Origin: Caballeronia temeraria
Lineage (GTDB): Bacteria; Pseudomonadota; Gammaproteobacteria; Burkholderiales; Burkholderiaceae
Reading direction: 5' to 3'
Assembly: GCF_001544795.2 (NCBI RefSeq)
Contig: NZ_FCOI02000006.1
Span: 62,001-126,000, forward strand
DNA length: 64,000 nucleotides
Made by a program: the position numbers and the translations under genes. Of the stretch, positions 9,696-19,028 are shown in pieces. Under the pieces are notes generated by a model. It ran no database searches and was not told the origin of the DNA. It was given only the letters and a program-made list of their open reading frames with translations. Position 1 is the first letter of the stretch; every line of letters starts with the position of its first letter.

Positions 9696-10058
9696 ATGCG
9701 CAGCCTCACGACCGCGCTTCTGGTATGTCTCGCGCTCGCCGCCTGCAAAGGGCAGCCGCCCACGTCCGACGCGATCACCGGCGGCAATCCGCAACGCGGC
9801 CTCGCGGCGATCCAGCGCTACGGCTGCGGCGCGTGTCACCGGATCAATGGCGTGCCGGGCGCCTATGGAACGGTCGGGCCAACGCTGGAAAACATCGGCG
9901 AGCGCGCCTACGTGGCCGGCACGCTGCCGAACTCGCCCGACAACCTGCAAAGATGGATTCGCTTTCCGCAACGCGTGGTGCCCGGCAACGCAATGCCCGA
10001 TCTCGATGTCAGTGAAACCGATGCGCGCGACATCGCCGCCTATCTCTACCACCAGTGA
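9696..10058 (+). CDS. mono-heme c-type cytochrome, predicted lipoprotein
   Basis: From ATG 9696 the 120-residue protein starts with a signal peptide ending in LALAAC, a lipobox that places Cys17 at the membrane. One heme site, CGACH, is at 44 to 48 and Met100 in PGNAMPDL is the likely sixth ligand. An AAGG ribosome site eight bases upstream favours this ATG over ATG 9681. It probably shuttles electrons to the CuA subunit at the outer face of the inner membrane. Its stop overlaps the next start. Confidence 0.9.
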   Translation: MRSLTTALLVCLALAACKGQPPTSDAITGGNPQRGLAAIQRYGCGACHRINGVPGAYGTVGPTLENIGERAYVAGTLPNSPDNLQRWIRFPQRVVPGNAMPDLDVSETDARDIAAYLYHQ

Positions 10059-11344
10059 ATGCAATGCGTGCCGCCCTCCCCGCTCTTCTGCTGCTCACCG
10101 CCTTGTCACCCTGCCGCTTCGTCATGGCGGAGGATGCGCCTTCTCCGGGGTTGCTCGCACGTGGCGAATACGTCTCCAAGGCGGCGGACTGCGCGGGCTG
10201 CCACACCGCTCCGCTTAACGGCGCGCCTTATGCCGGCGGCCTGGGTCTGGCTTCGCCGTTCGGCACGATCGTCAGCAGCAACATTACGCCGGACAAGGAG
10301 ACCGGCATCGGCAATTACAGCTATGCGGATTTCGCACGGGCGCTGCGCGAGGGCGTGGCGCCGGGCGGCAAAGGCTTGTATCCCGCGATGCCCTATCCGT
10401 CGTTCATGAAGATGAATGACGAGGACATGCACGCGCTTTACGCCTACATGATGCACGGCGTACCGCCCGTTAAGTACCGCCCTGCCCCCACCAAGGTGCC
10501 GTTTCCGTTCAACCAACGCTGGGCGTTGCGGCTGTGGCGCATGACCTTCGCGCCGAAGGCGCAGTTCGCACCGCAACCGAGCCGCGATGCCGCGCGGAAT
10601 CGCGGTGCGTATCTCGTGCAGTCGCTCGGACATTGCGGCTCGTGTCACACGCCGCGCGGGATGGGCTATCAGGAACAGGGATACGACGAAGCGTCGACGA
10701 AATTCCTGGCCGGCGGCATCAATGACAACTGGTTCGCACCGAATCTGCGCGCGGATGCGGGCTCGGGGCTCGGGCGCGTCGCGCCCAACGACATCGCCGC
10801 ATTCCTCAAGACGGGTCATGGCGCGGGCCTGGTCGCCTACGGCAGCATGGTGCAAACGGTAGAAGACAGCCTGCAGTATCTAAGCGATGACGACGCACGG
10901 GCGATCGCCGTCTACCTCAAGAGCCTGCCCGCGACGGGTGCCGCGGACGGCACCTTTGATCCAGCACTCGCGCAGCCCGGGCGCCTCAAGACACGCGCGC
11001 CCGATGTGCCGCCCGCGCAAGGCGCGGCGGTTTATGCGGGCTTTTGCGCGCAATGTCATCGTGACGACGGACACGGCGTGGCGAATGCGTTTCCTGCGCT
11101 GGCAGGCAATCCGTCAGTGACCAGCGAAGATACGACTTCGCTAATTAGGCTGGTTGTGGAGGGCGGGAACAGCCCGGCAACCATTCACGGCCCCCCGCGC
11201 CAGTCGATGCCGCCGTTCGCCGACCGGCTTACCGATGTGCAAATCGCGCAGGTGCTCACCTATATCCGTGCGTCCTGGGGCAACGATGCACGCCCTGTGA
11301 CCGCGAACGACGTGGGTTCGCTGCGCAGCTCCATACATAAGTGA
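10055..11344 (+). CDS. tri-heme c-type cytochrome (alcohol/gluconate dehydrogenase cytochrome-subunit type)
   Basis: The 429-residue exported protein has a signal peptide and three heme c motifs: CAGCH at 46 to 50, CGSCH at 194 to 198 and CAQCH at 331 to 335. Between the first two is SSNITPDKETGIGNYSYADF, the signature of the cytochrome subunit of membrane-bound alcohol, aldehyde and gluconate dehydrogenases. Translation may begin at GTG 10055, overlapping the previous stop, or at ATG 10064, which starts the signal peptide. No dehydrogenase flavin or quinoprotein subunit follows, so its electron donor is encoded elsewhere. As last gene of the oxidase operon it likely feeds electrons into the oxidase. 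Confidence 0.9.
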   Translation: MNAMRAALPALLLLTALSPCRFVMAEDAPSPGLLARGEYVSKAADCAGCHTAPLNGAPYAGGLGLASPFGTIVSSNITPDKETGIGNYSYADFARALREGVAPGGKGLYPAMPYPSFMKMNDEDMHALYAYMMHGVPPVKYRPAPTKVPFPFNQRWALRLWRMTFAPKAQFAPQPSRDAARNRGAYLVQSLGHCGSCHTPRGMGYQEQGYDEASTKFLAGGINDNWFAPNLRADAGSGLGRVAPNDIAAFLKTGHGAGLVAYGSMVQTVEDSLQYLSDDDARAIAVYLKSLPATGAADGTFDPALAQPGRLKTRAPDVPPAQGAAVYAGFCAQCHRDDGHGVANAFPALAGNPSVTSEDTTSLIRLVVEGGNSPATIHGPPRQSMPPFADRLTDVQIAQVLTYIRASWGNDARPVTANDVGSLRSSIHK

Positions 11345-11399
11345 CTCGGATCGATGACGGAGGCAGCGAGACCGTTATGTAAGCGCGCGCAGCCTCAGC

Positions 11400-12251
11400 T
11401 CACTCCTCGCGCCGCGTGTCGTCGATCTCTGGCGCAATCGCTGCATGGTTGATGATTGCCACCATCGAGATTCCGCCCAGCATATTGCCGATGAGGGTCG
11501 GCAACAAAAAGACACTGAAGTAATCGCCCACGCCGACCGCGCCGATCATCACCGCATAGGCGGCCTCGGCCGAACTCGCAATCACGTGCGTGAGCTTGCT
11601 GACGCCAACCGTGTAGGTAACGAGCAGAATCGTCGCGAGACGAGCCGAACGGGCAGTCGGCAACAGCCAGACCATGAGCGCAATCAACCAGCCTGCAAAC
11701 ACAGCCCGCACCAGGGTGACGCCGAACGGCGCGCTGAACGGCGCACGTGCAACCTCCGCGAGCGCCGTTGTCACCTCGGGGCCAAACACGTGCTTGAACT
11801 GCAACAGCGCGGCGAAAATCGTCGTGCCCACAAGGTTGAAGACAAGCACGATGACCCACAACCGAAGCGTCTTGCCAAGCGTGTTCAGATTGCGACGCGT
11901 CAGGACAGGAAGCACGGCGGTCAACGTGCTTTCGGTGAAGAGTTGCTGACGGCCAAGAATCACAAATACGAACCCGATGGTATAGCCGAGGCTCGTAACC
12001 AGGTGCCGCCAACTGGTATCAGGCAACGCCCCCTCGAGGATCGCCTGGACGAGAAAAGAAAATCCCATCGACAACCCCGCCGCAAGCGCCGACCAAATGA
12101 GCGCAGCGCCGCTGCGCTCCATTGCAGCCTCGCCCTCTTCGCGAACGATTTCATGGATGACAAGCGGATGCGGAGTGGCATGGTCGGCCGCCTGCTCGCG
12201 CTCGTTGCTGTCAAGGTGTGGGGACCCAGCACCTGCAGTTTGATCGGACAT
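11400..12251 (-). CDS. formate/nitrite transporter (FNT) family channel
   Basis: From ATG 12251 the protein has 283 residues and six hydrophobic helices. FNT hallmarks include AAGLSMGFSF in helix one, LGRQQLFTESTLTAVLP in the second helix region, FNLVGT and the closing GNMLGGISMVAIIN. Family members are pentameric channels for formate, nitrite or related small anions. This member has the long charged N terminus (about 55 residues) of the YfdC-like subgroup, so its substrate is uncertain. The frame extends upstream to 12323, but GGGAAA before 12251 supports the chosen start. It converges on the oxidase operon. Confidence 0.88.
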   Translation of the reverse strand: MSDQTAGAGSPHLDSNEREQAADHATPHPLVIHEIVREEGEAAMERSGAALIWSALAAGLSMGFSFLVQAILEGALPDTSWRHLVTSLGYTIGFVFVILGRQQLFTESTLTAVLPVLTRRNLNTLGKTLRLWVIVLVFNLVGTTIFAALLQFKHVFGPEVTTALAEVARAPFSAPFGVTLVRAVFAGWLIALMVWLLPTARSARLATILLVTYTVGVSKLTHVIASSAEAAYAVMIGAVGVGDYFSVFLLPTLIGNMLGGISMVAIINHAAIAPEIDDTRREE

Positions 12252-12450
12252 GCTGTTTCCCGAAAAAGCACTTTGCGCGCGATGGACATACGGACCCGCG
12301 GTGTACGACGGTTTGTACCTCAATAGCTGCCCTGGTCATGAACGCATCGGGTGTTCCGCAGCGGTTCCACTGAGCCGCGGCATCGTGTAGGCGAACGAGG
12401 GGCGCTTTGGTGTATTGACCGGCTCGTCAAGCTAAGACAATGGACCTTGA

Positions 12451-12654
12451 CTAACTCCGCCGTTTTCGACGCGTGAGCAGCAGGGCACTCACTTCTATTC
12501 CGTCACTTTCTTCCGCCCATAAACTCCGCCTGTACCGCCACACGGCCTGCCTCGATTGAGTATTGCAATTCCCGAACGAGGGCGGTCGTCCGGGTTCGCG
12601 TCCTTGAAACCGCATCAGTTCGCCGAGATAAATGACGCTTTGCAGGACGACCAC
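12451..12654 (-). CDS. hypothetical small basic protein
   Basis: A 67-codon frame with a GTG start at 12654, lying 50 bases downstream of the alcohol dehydrogenase gene on the same strand. The product is basic at the C terminus and has no recognisable domain. No strong ribosome site is seen. It may be a trailing gene of that transcript or noise. Confidence 0.25.
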   Translation of the reverse strand: MVVLQSVIYLGELMRFQGREPGRPPSFGNCNTQSRQAVWRYRRSLWAEESDGIEVSALLLTRRKRRS

Positions 12655-12703
12655 TCGTTCGAGCGGCCATCCCGACTTTGCTCGGGGTGACTCGGCCGGG
12701 GCG

Positions 12704-13873
12704 TCATGGTTTCAGCACGACTTTGATACAGCCATCTTCCTTGTCACGGAACGTCTTGTACATCCCGGGGCCCTGTTCGAGCGCAACGGTATGCGTGACT
12801 ACGAAAGACGGGTCGATCTGACCTTCTTGAATGCGTTGCAGTAGGTCATCGGTCCACCGGTTGACGTGTGTTTGTCCCATCTTCCACGTCAAACCTTTAT
12901 TCATCGATGCCCCAAAGGGTAGCTTGTCGATCAATCCACCGTACACACCCGGGACCGATAAGATGCCTGCTGGACGACAGACATAAATCATTTCCCGCAA
13001 CACGTGCGGTCGGTCGGACTCGAGCATGACGGCCTGCTTCACACGGTCGTACATTGCGTCAAAGGACCGCGTCGCATGCGACTCCATTCCCACCGCGTCA
13101 ATGCATTTCTCCGGGCCCTTTCCGTCCGTCAGCTCTGCAAGCCGGTCAAGCACACTCTCTTCGTCAAAATTGATCGTGATAGCGCCGCCCTGCCGGGCCA
13201 TCGCCAAGCGCTCAGGCACGCGGTCGATCACGACGACCTGCTTGGCTCCCAGCAGGACGGCGCTGCGAATTGCCATCTGGCCGACCGGGCCAGCGCCCCA
13301 GATGGCAACCGTATCCGTCGGGACGATTTCACAGTTCACCGCGGCTTGCCAACCGGTCGGCAAGATGTCCCCGAGGAAAAGCACCTGCTCGTCGGTAAGA
13401 CCCGCTGGCACCTTCACATGCGTGGTATCGGCAAATGGTACGCGGACAAACTCAGCTTGCCCACCTGCATAGCCGCCCGTCAAATGCGAATAGCCGAACA
13501 GACCCGCGGTCGCGTGGCCAAACATCTTGTCGGCCTGCTCTTTATTACGGTTGCTGCGCTCACAAACAGAATAATTGCCTCGTTTGCACTGATCGCAGTC
13601 GCCGCAGAAAATAGTGAATGGCACGACCACCCGGTCGCCGACTTTAAGCGCCTTATTCTCACGGCCCACTTCCACAACTTCGCCCATAAACTCGTGGCCC
13701 AAGATGTCACCACTTTTCATGGTCGGCATGAAGCCGTCAAACAGGTGCAGATCCGAGCCGCAGATCGCACAAGACGAAACCTTGACGATGGCATCGCGCC
13801 CTTCTTCGATTTCGGGATCGGGAACCGTGTCGCAACGGATGTCGTGTTTTCCATGCCAGCGAAGTGCACGCAT
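12704..13873 (-). CDS. zinc-dependent alcohol dehydrogenase (formaldehyde-dehydrogenase-like)
   Basis: The 389-residue MDR-family enzyme starts at ATG 13873 with a perfect GGAGGG ribosome site six bases away. Catalytic zinc residues are Cys38 (CAICGSD) and His60-Glu61 (GHEFMGEV). Four structural-zinc cysteines are at 90, 93, 96 and 104 in CGDCDQC...YSVC. The NAD(P) fold shows [15 protein letters not shown] near 190. The ILPTGWQAA segment and length match the glutathione-independent formaldehyde dehydrogenase-like group. It oxidises an alcohol or aldehyde with NAD(P). A decayed partial copy of this gene is at 35539-35893. Confidence 0.92.
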   Translation of the reverse strand: MRALRWHGKHDIRCDTVPDPEIEEGRDAIVKVSSCAICGSDLHLFDGFMPTMKSGDILGHEFMGEVVEVGRENKALKVGDRVVVPFTIFCGDCDQCKRGNYSVCERSNRNKEQADKMFGHATAGLFGYSHLTGGYAGGQAEFVRVPFADTTHVKVPAGLTDEQVLFLGDILPTGWQAAVNCEIVPTDTVAIWGAGPVGQMAIRSAVLLGAKQVVVIDRVPERLAMARQGGAITINFDEESVLDRLAELTDGKGPEKCIDAVGMESHATRSFDAMYDRVKQAVMLESDRPHVLREMIYVCRPAGILSVPGVYGGLIDKLPFGASMNKGLTWKMGQTHVNRWTDDLLQRIQEGQIDPSFVVTHTVALEQGPGMYKTFRDKEDGCIKVVLKP

Positions 13874-14254
13874 TTTTCCCTCCAGCGGGATAGTTGGCAT
13901 TACGGAGGCGTATAAACGCATTTTGCCAATCGCACTCCCGCAATTGCTGTTCCGCAGCGGTCAGTACCGACTGGCGAAGGTCAACGCGGTCCGCGTTTTC
14001 GCGCTTTGCGAGGGGCCGCTCTTCTCGTCGCTCAATGCCTCAGGGCGTGAGCGTCGCCTCTGGCGGCAATACGGCGATCCGGGCTGAAGACCCGGGCACC
14101 AGTGCGGAAAGACATACACGTTGGCCCTCTCGCCGATGAGGAAAGTTTTTATGCAAGCAAATTTCGGCGGAATGCCAGTCAGACCCAGCGGACGCCCCGA
14201 ACCGACAGCAGACCCCCGCTAAAGTGCAGACGCGCCGTCGCTTCGCTGAGTCGG
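13874..14254. other. gap without a supported gene
   Basis: No frame here has a credible start or family match. The right part of the gap borders a frameshifted small gene. The left end must hold the promoter of the alcohol dehydrogenase. Confidence 0.3.
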
Positions 14255-14535
14255 CTATCCGCCGTCGGGAGAATGAATGTAATGATCGGGGAAGATCCGA
14301 CCGACCAAATCGTCGTACTCGGCCGACTGTGCCTTCACAATCGCTTGGAGCATCTTGATGAAGGGATTGCCGTCCTCCAAGTTTTCGACAATGACTCGTG
14401 CTGTGCGCAGCGATATCGTCTCGGCGAGTGGAGAAGCAGTCCATCGTCGAGCAGAAATTTGAATCGATGAATCTCCACCGACGCGTCTGCCGGAGGGGAT
14501 TCGTGGGCGATTATTGTGGCCTTCATTTTGGTCAT
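14255..14535 (-). pseudogene. small hypothetical gene interrupted by a frameshift
   Basis: Reading from ATG 14535 the first frame gives MTKMKATIIAHESPPADASV and on to LLDDGLLLHS. Near 14420 sensible coding jumps to the neighbouring frame, which reads AETISLRTARVIVENLEDG and ends at 14255. Both halves have amphipathic, soluble, coding-like composition and together would make about 93 residues. The single-frame shift could be a real mutation or a sequencing error. The family is unknown. Confidence 0.35.
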
Positions 14536-14941
14536 CGTCCGAGTTGCGGGCACACAAGTGATGCAAAAGGCGTACCCCGGCGCGTCCGTTCGAACCTCGG
14601 CGCTTGGGTGAACACGCGCACGGATGCGCCGGACCGGAGCCAATTGGCGTTCCGGGGCGCGGCGAACGCGGCGGGTGGCGCGTCGTCGAGCCTCAAGCCG
14701 GTGCGCCGGCCGATCGGCACGCGCGGCAGCCTGCCAAGGAGTGCCCACTAGATGCCTCGGCAAGCTGCACGGCCGCGCCTGGGTGACGCGAGGACTTTAC
14801 CTCGCCGTTGTTGTCCGCGATGCGACGCTGAGCAAATTCATCTTCCTGCTGGGTCGAATGGGGCGTCGCGATTAAGTGCGCATGCCTGCTACTCGATGCG
14901 CAGGGTTCGAGAAATTTCACGATCCGTCACAGCGCACGAAG
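14536..14941. other. gap without a supported gene
   Basis: Only short overlapping frames occur on both strands, with no ribosome site, domain or repeat that I could support. Confidence 0.3.
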
Positions 14942-15268
14942 TTAAGTGAGCCGCCCCAGAGCGCCTGCAACCCATCGCCGCCGCCTGACGCGCACGACGT
15001 TGGCTCGCCACCAACACGCCGCACAAGCGGCGTGGCGCGGCCGCCTGCAGCGGGCCCGCATCGACCGCTCACTTCGCACGGCAAGGGACCCCAACGCGGG
15101 GTGCCGTTTGCCAACGCCTGGGCGGGCGCTCTTGGGGACGCTTCTAAAGTCGAGCGAGGCCTTTGCCTGCTCCGACAACTCCTCGGCGAGGCCTCCTGGA
15201 CGAGCCTGTCGTTCCCAGATTTCGTAGGCGCGCCGACGAACCCGTTCCTGCGCCTGATACTCATCCAT
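14942..15268 (-). CDS. DUF2934 family protein
   Basis: Starting at ATG 15268 the N terminus reads MDEYQAQERVRRRAYEIWER, the DUF2934 signature (charged helix with RxRAYEIWE). The family is short, soluble and of unknown function, and is common in Burkholderiaceae stress loci. After about residue 38 the sequence becomes arginine- and alanine-rich without family features, so the 108-residue frame may include a degraded tail or a frameshift. It is divergent from the hemerythrin gene. Confidence 0.5.
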   Translation of the reverse strand: MDEYQAQERVRRRAYEIWERQARPGGLAEELSEQAKASLDFRSVPKSARPGVGKRHPALGSLAVRSERSMRARCRRPRHAACAACWWRANVVRVRRRRWVAGALGRLT

Positions 15269-15522
15269 TATCTTTGCTCCCGTAGCGCACCGCGGTGCTT
15301 GCGATCGCTGCGTCGCGGGTCGACGAGCAGGCAGTCGTGATGAGCAACTCGTGTACCGTCAAGCAGAGCCGACGTTCGCTAAGGGGGGCCGCTTGTGCGG
15401 TCATGGGTATGCATCCTGCTGCCGCACTTGAACAGATTTCTGCAACAAGCGCGACGAAAAAGGCAGCCCGCCCGCTTACCAGGGGCAGCCATTGATGAAG
15501 CGCCAACCGCAAAGGAGCCGCC

Positions 15523-16140
15523 GTGGATCTGGAATTGTTCCCGCTTTCCGTCACCACGATGATTCGAATGGATCACAGGCACGTGATGGCGGCTTTTCAT
15601 CGTTACCGCCGCAGAACGCCGTGGTGGAGAAAGCACGCTATCGTCGAACTTATCTGTACGGCGCTTGAAATTCATGCGCAACTTGAAGAAGAGATCTTCT
15701 ACCCGGCGCTCAGCGCCGCGCTGCCGACCGACGACACCCTTGCCACGAGCAAATCCGACCACGACAAGATGCGCGAGGACATCGCTCGACTACGAGCGAT
15801 GCGCCCTAACGACGCTGCTTACGACGCACGTTTCATGCACCTCATGCGCGAAGTGATTCACCATGTTGCCGACGAAGAGACACTGCTGCTGCCGAGCGCT
15901 GAACGCGCGCTTGCGTCCCAGCTCTCGCAGCTGGGTCAGCGCATGAGCACGCGCAGGCTGCAGCTCGTCGCACAGAGGCGCCCAGCCGCGATCGCGGTGA
16001 ACACGGTCGCGACCTTTCCAGCCGCCTCGTTCGCAATCGTGTCGCTGGGTGCCTTTGTTCTGGCGCACTGCCTGCGCCCTGCTTCCACGCGCCGCAGTCG
16101 GCGGTTCGTGTACAGGAGAACGCGCGAAGATCGAGGCTAA
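15523..16140 (+). CDS. hemerythrin HHE domain protein with C-terminal membrane anchor
   Basis: The 205-residue protein starts at GTG 15523, five bases after AAGGAG. The four-helix HHE domain shows MDHRHVMAAF (His18, His20), HAQLEEEIFYPAL (His51, Glu55), SDHDKM (His80) and HHVADEE, the iron ligands of the di-iron or O2/NO-sensing fold. A hydrophobic segment at about 165 to 185 followed by an Arg-rich tail (LRPASTRRSRR) suggests tail anchoring in the inner membrane. Such proteins bind oxygen, nitric oxide or iron and are linked to oxidative or nitrosative stress. A degraded copy of the tail occurs at 35894-36008. Confidence 0.87.
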   Translation: MDLELFPLSVTTMIRMDHRHVMAAFHRYRRRTPWWRKHAIVELICTALEIHAQLEEEIFYPALSAALPTDDTLATSKSDHDKMREDIARLRAMRPNDAAYDARFMHLMREVIHHVADEETLLLPSAERALASQLSQLGQRMSTRRLQLVAQRRPAAIAVNTVATFPAASFAIVSLGAFVLAHCLRPASTRRSRRFVYRRTREDRG

Positions 16141-16248
16141 ACCACACCGAGGGCCGTGGTTCGACGAAACGAGAAGAACCTAAATCCGCCACCGTCGAAC
16201 ATCGGCGGCGCCTCGCGAGCGATGGGCGAATGACCCGCTAGGAATTAG

Positions 16249-16273
16249 AGCCCGCGCAACCGGCGGGCTTTTT
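16249..16273 (+). terminator. intrinsic terminator after the hemerythrin gene
   Basis: A seven-base perfect stem (AGCCCGC at 16249-16255 with GCGGGCT at 16263-16269) with a seven-base loop is followed directly by a run of five T. It lies about 110 bases after the hemerythrin stop on the same strand. Confidence 0.75.
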
Positions 16274-16555
16274 GTCGCTTGATCTGGACACTGGTGAGTG
16301 CGCCGCGCCTCAATCCTCGCATCCGAGGTCGGTCAGCGACGCGCAGCCGCGCTAATGCGATGTAGGGAAGCGGGGGCATCATGCAGACGAATCAGCTTCG
16401 CGAGCGCCGAAGGTATTGCACACTCACTTGGCGCGCGACCTGCAGCTTCTGAACGATCTCGCGCCAGCAGAGAACAGATGCGCTCGGGCGCTGGCTACAA
16501 GCGCTGCTGCGACGCGTCACAGCAATGTCGTCGCCTGCGCACTCGCCAACAAAAT

Positions 16556-16583
16556 GGCCAGAATCGTTTGGGCGATTCTGGCC
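16556..16583. repeat. perfect 11-bp inverted repeat
   Basis: GGCCAGAATCG and CGATTCTGGCC are separated by the six-base loop TTTGGG. On the reverse strand the stem is followed by ATTTTGTT, so it could act as a weak terminator for leftward transcription. Otherwise it may be an operator-like palindrome. Confidence 0.6.
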
Positions 16584-16993
16584 GAGGGTGGGGAGTACCG
16601 GGCGCAACCGGCTATCGCTTGACAACTTTCCAGCCTGCTTTTGCGACCACTGACCTGTGATGAAGATAAACGGTTCAAGGCCCAACTGAAAACCTGAGAT
16701 AAAATCCAGTCCTGCAGACTGAGGCCTTTTTGAGGACAGTTGGGTGCGGCGTCTCGTGGAGAGCCGGGCGCTCTGACCCGTGCCCATTTCGAGCCTGGAT
16801 ACATTTGCGCAATCCCTTTTATCTCACAGATCGAGGTTGTAAGGACCAGGCTGACCATACATTTTCGTTGGCGTGCGACCGCGAGCGCCTTGATGGGGTT
16901 TATGCATGGTTCTAGCTGACAATGAGCGTTCCCCACCATCGTAAGCAACATGACCGACCGGTTGGGTCCATCAGATCGGAAAGTGGACTATTC

Positions 16994-17434
16994 TCAGGTT
17001 CCTGTCTCCCCCGCGATTAGCGCGAGCAGCCGCAACAGCTGGTCAGGCCTAGCGTCTTTGCGGCAATATGCATCAAAGCCAGCCTCGATCCCGGGAAGGC
17101 GGGTGGCGGACTCCTCTTGTGAGGTGAAAGCGATGATGACGACATGCTGCAAACGCGCGTCCTGCCTCAGCTGGCGTGCGACCGCATACCCGTCCATCCC
17201 CGGCATATTAATGTCGAGCACAACGGAGTCGGGCACCCACGCGATAACGAGCGGAAACGCTGCCGCCCCGTCAACGACGAATCGCGCGTCATAACCGGAC
17301 GTCGAAAGCAACGCGGTCGTCGCCTCGGCCCCGGGCTGGAAATCGTCGACGACGAGCAGCCGCCGCCTGCGACCCGCTTCTGGCTCGATCAGGGCGCGCG
17401 AGGTCCAGCGGGCGGTCGTGGACAAGAGCGACAT
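16994..17434 (-). CDS. single-domain response regulator (receiver only)
   Basis: The 146-residue protein is almost entirely a CheY-like receiver. Acidic pocket residues are Asp30-Asp31 (LLVVDD), the phosphorylation site is Asp74 in VVLDINMPGMDG, with Thr104 (IIAFTS) and Lys126 (CRK) completing the switch. There is no output domain, so it must act by protein contact or phosphotransfer. It is divergent from the histidine kinase at 17552, 117 bases away, which is the likely partner. The protein resembles the orphan regulator at 61944-62438, including the shared FDAYCRK/IDAFCRK ending. Confidence 0.9.
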   Translation of the reverse strand: MSLLSTTARWTSRALIEPEAGRRRRLLVVDDFQPGAEATTALLSTSGYDARFVVDGAAAFPLVIAWVPDSVVLDINMPGMDGYAVARQLRQDARLQHVVIIAFTSQEESATRLPGIEAGFDAYCRKDARPDQLLRLLALIAGETGT

Positions 17435-17551
17435 AGAGTGTCAACGTAAGTGACCGGGTTCCGAACCGTCAGCAACGGCTATTCCTTGTGGCGCGCTTGT
17501 CGGATGAATCAAATGCGGCGGCCGTCCACCCCAAGAGCGAGGTGAGGATCA

Positions 17552-18679
17552 ATGGGCCTGTCTGATTTCATTGAGCATAATCTCGAGGAACTGATTGCCG
17601 ATTGGACTGCCTATGCCGCCCAGATTAGCGGGCACGGAACCGGCCTTACCGAAAGCGAACTGCGGAATTCGGCCCGCGACCTCCTGTGCGCTATTGCGGT
17701 TGATATGCGTGAGGTACAAAGTTCCGGGCAGCAGGAAGCCAAGTCGCACAACGAAGGCGCGCGGGAATGCGGGTTCGATCAGATTGCCCGTCAGCACGCC
17801 GACGATCGGCTCGCCAATGGCTTTGACATCAATGATGTCGTCGCGGAATTCCGGGCGCTGCGGGCCAGTGTCCTACGTCGCTGGGAGCGCACCGCGCCGC
17901 GCGGTGCCGCGTCGTTTCAGGAGATGATCCGTTTCAACGAAGCCATTGATCAGGCACTTGCGGGATCAGTCCGGCAGTACGCGCAACAGACGGAACGCAC
18001 CAGGGATCTGTTTGCCGGCGTGCTAGCGCATGACCTGCGCTCGCCTCTCAGCGCGATCATCAATTCGTCGGAGGTCCTCCTTCGCGACAATTCTCTATCC
18101 TCGCGTGGAGCGAGGTCGGTGGCGAATCTGCGAGGCAGCGCCGCACGTATGAAGCGCATGATCGATGACCTTCTCGTCTTCACCCGGACCCGGCTCGGCA
18201 ACGCGCTGCCGATCGAGCTCGCGCCTCAAGACATGGGGCGAATTTGCCGCGACGCGGCCGAAGAAGTCCGCGCTGCATACCCGGACGCTCGCATTGACGT
18301 AGGCCTTGCGGGCGATCTTGCCGGCCAGTGGGACGGTATCCGTATCGCCGAGATGGTCGTCAACCTGTTGATAAACGCCGTGCAACACGGCGCTGGATCG
18401 ATACGGGTCGAGGCGCGCGGGGAGGGTGAACAGGTGACCGTTGCGGTTTCGAACGAAGGCAATGGGATACCCCGACATGCCCTACCGACGCTGTTTGACC
18501 CGCTGACGCGGGTCAATCCGTCGCCCTCGCCCCGCGGAACAGCGGCCGGCATGGGCTTGGGCCTGTATATATGCCGGTGCATCGCGCACGCCCACGACGG
18601 CATGATAGCGGTCGAATCAGCGGAGGCCATAACGACGTTCACGGTGTGCATCCCTCGCCAGGTCCGCCGCCGCGACTAG
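17552..18679 (+). CDS. sensor histidine kinase with RsbRD-like N-terminal domain
   Basis: The 375-residue protein has no membrane helices. Residues 1 to 145 form an all-helical sensor region resembling the RsbT co-antagonist (RsbRD N-terminal) type. HisKA contains FAGVLAHDLRSPLSAI with phospho-acceptor His160. The catalytic domain has the N box VNLLINAVQHG near 270 and the G2 box GMGLGLYICR near 340. The ATG at 17552 follows a GAGGTGAGG ribosome site. It probably phosphorylates the divergent receiver protein. The input signal is cytoplasmic and unknown. Confidence 0.9.
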   Translation: MGLSDFIEHNLEELIADWTAYAAQISGHGTGLTESELRNSARDLLCAIAVDMREVQSSGQQEAKSHNEGARECGFDQIARQHADDRLANGFDINDVVAEFRALRASVLRRWERTAPRGAASFQEMIRFNEAIDQALAGSVRQYAQQTERTRDLFAGVLAHDLRSPLSAIINSSEVLLRDNSLSSRGARSVANLRGSAARMKRMIDDLLVFTRTRLGNALPIELAPQDMGRICRDAAEEVRAAYPDARIDVGLAGDLAGQWDGIRIAEMVVNLLINAVQHGAGSIRVEARGEGEQVTVAVSNEGNGIPRHALPTLFDPLTRVNPSPSPRGTAAGMGLGLYICRCIAHAHDGMIAVESAEAITTFTVCIPRQVRRRD

Positions 18680-19028
18680 TCTTGCCCGCGGGAGGCTTCT
18701 TGCTTCGTGAATCATGGCCTGCATTTCGCCTCCCCGCAGCCAGGCGGGCGAAATGAAATCAGCCCAGAGCTCGTCGAAGACACGCGGAACAGCCCGCCAA
18801 ACTATCGGCGCGCAAATACTCTACGGATCTCGGCACGCCGTGCGACCGACGCAAAGTCAAATATACGCCAGTCGAGATCTACTCCAAGAAACACGACAAC
18901 ACGACACCGCATGCCGCGATCCGAGCCCCTTCTTATGGAGCGGCATCAGCCTCCCCAACACCAGTCCAGTTTCCAGAAGGCGTCGAGGGGGCGGCACTTT
19001 CATTCCGGGCAATGGAGTCTAGACCGGT
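18680..19028. other. gap without a supported gene
   Basis: A forward frame spans the region but is rich in Arg, Ser, Pro and His with no start signal or family. I see no repeat or hairpin worth naming. Confidence 0.3.

Larger units (their letters stand above)
16141..16993. other. gap holding a terminator and a hairpin but no supported gene
   Basis: The region includes the terminator at 16249-16273 and the palindrome at 16556-16583, both listed separately. Frames across the rest are arginine- or cysteine-rich and lack starts or families. The stretch 16680-16920 is less GC-rich than its surroundings, but I cannot assign it. Confidence 0.35.
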
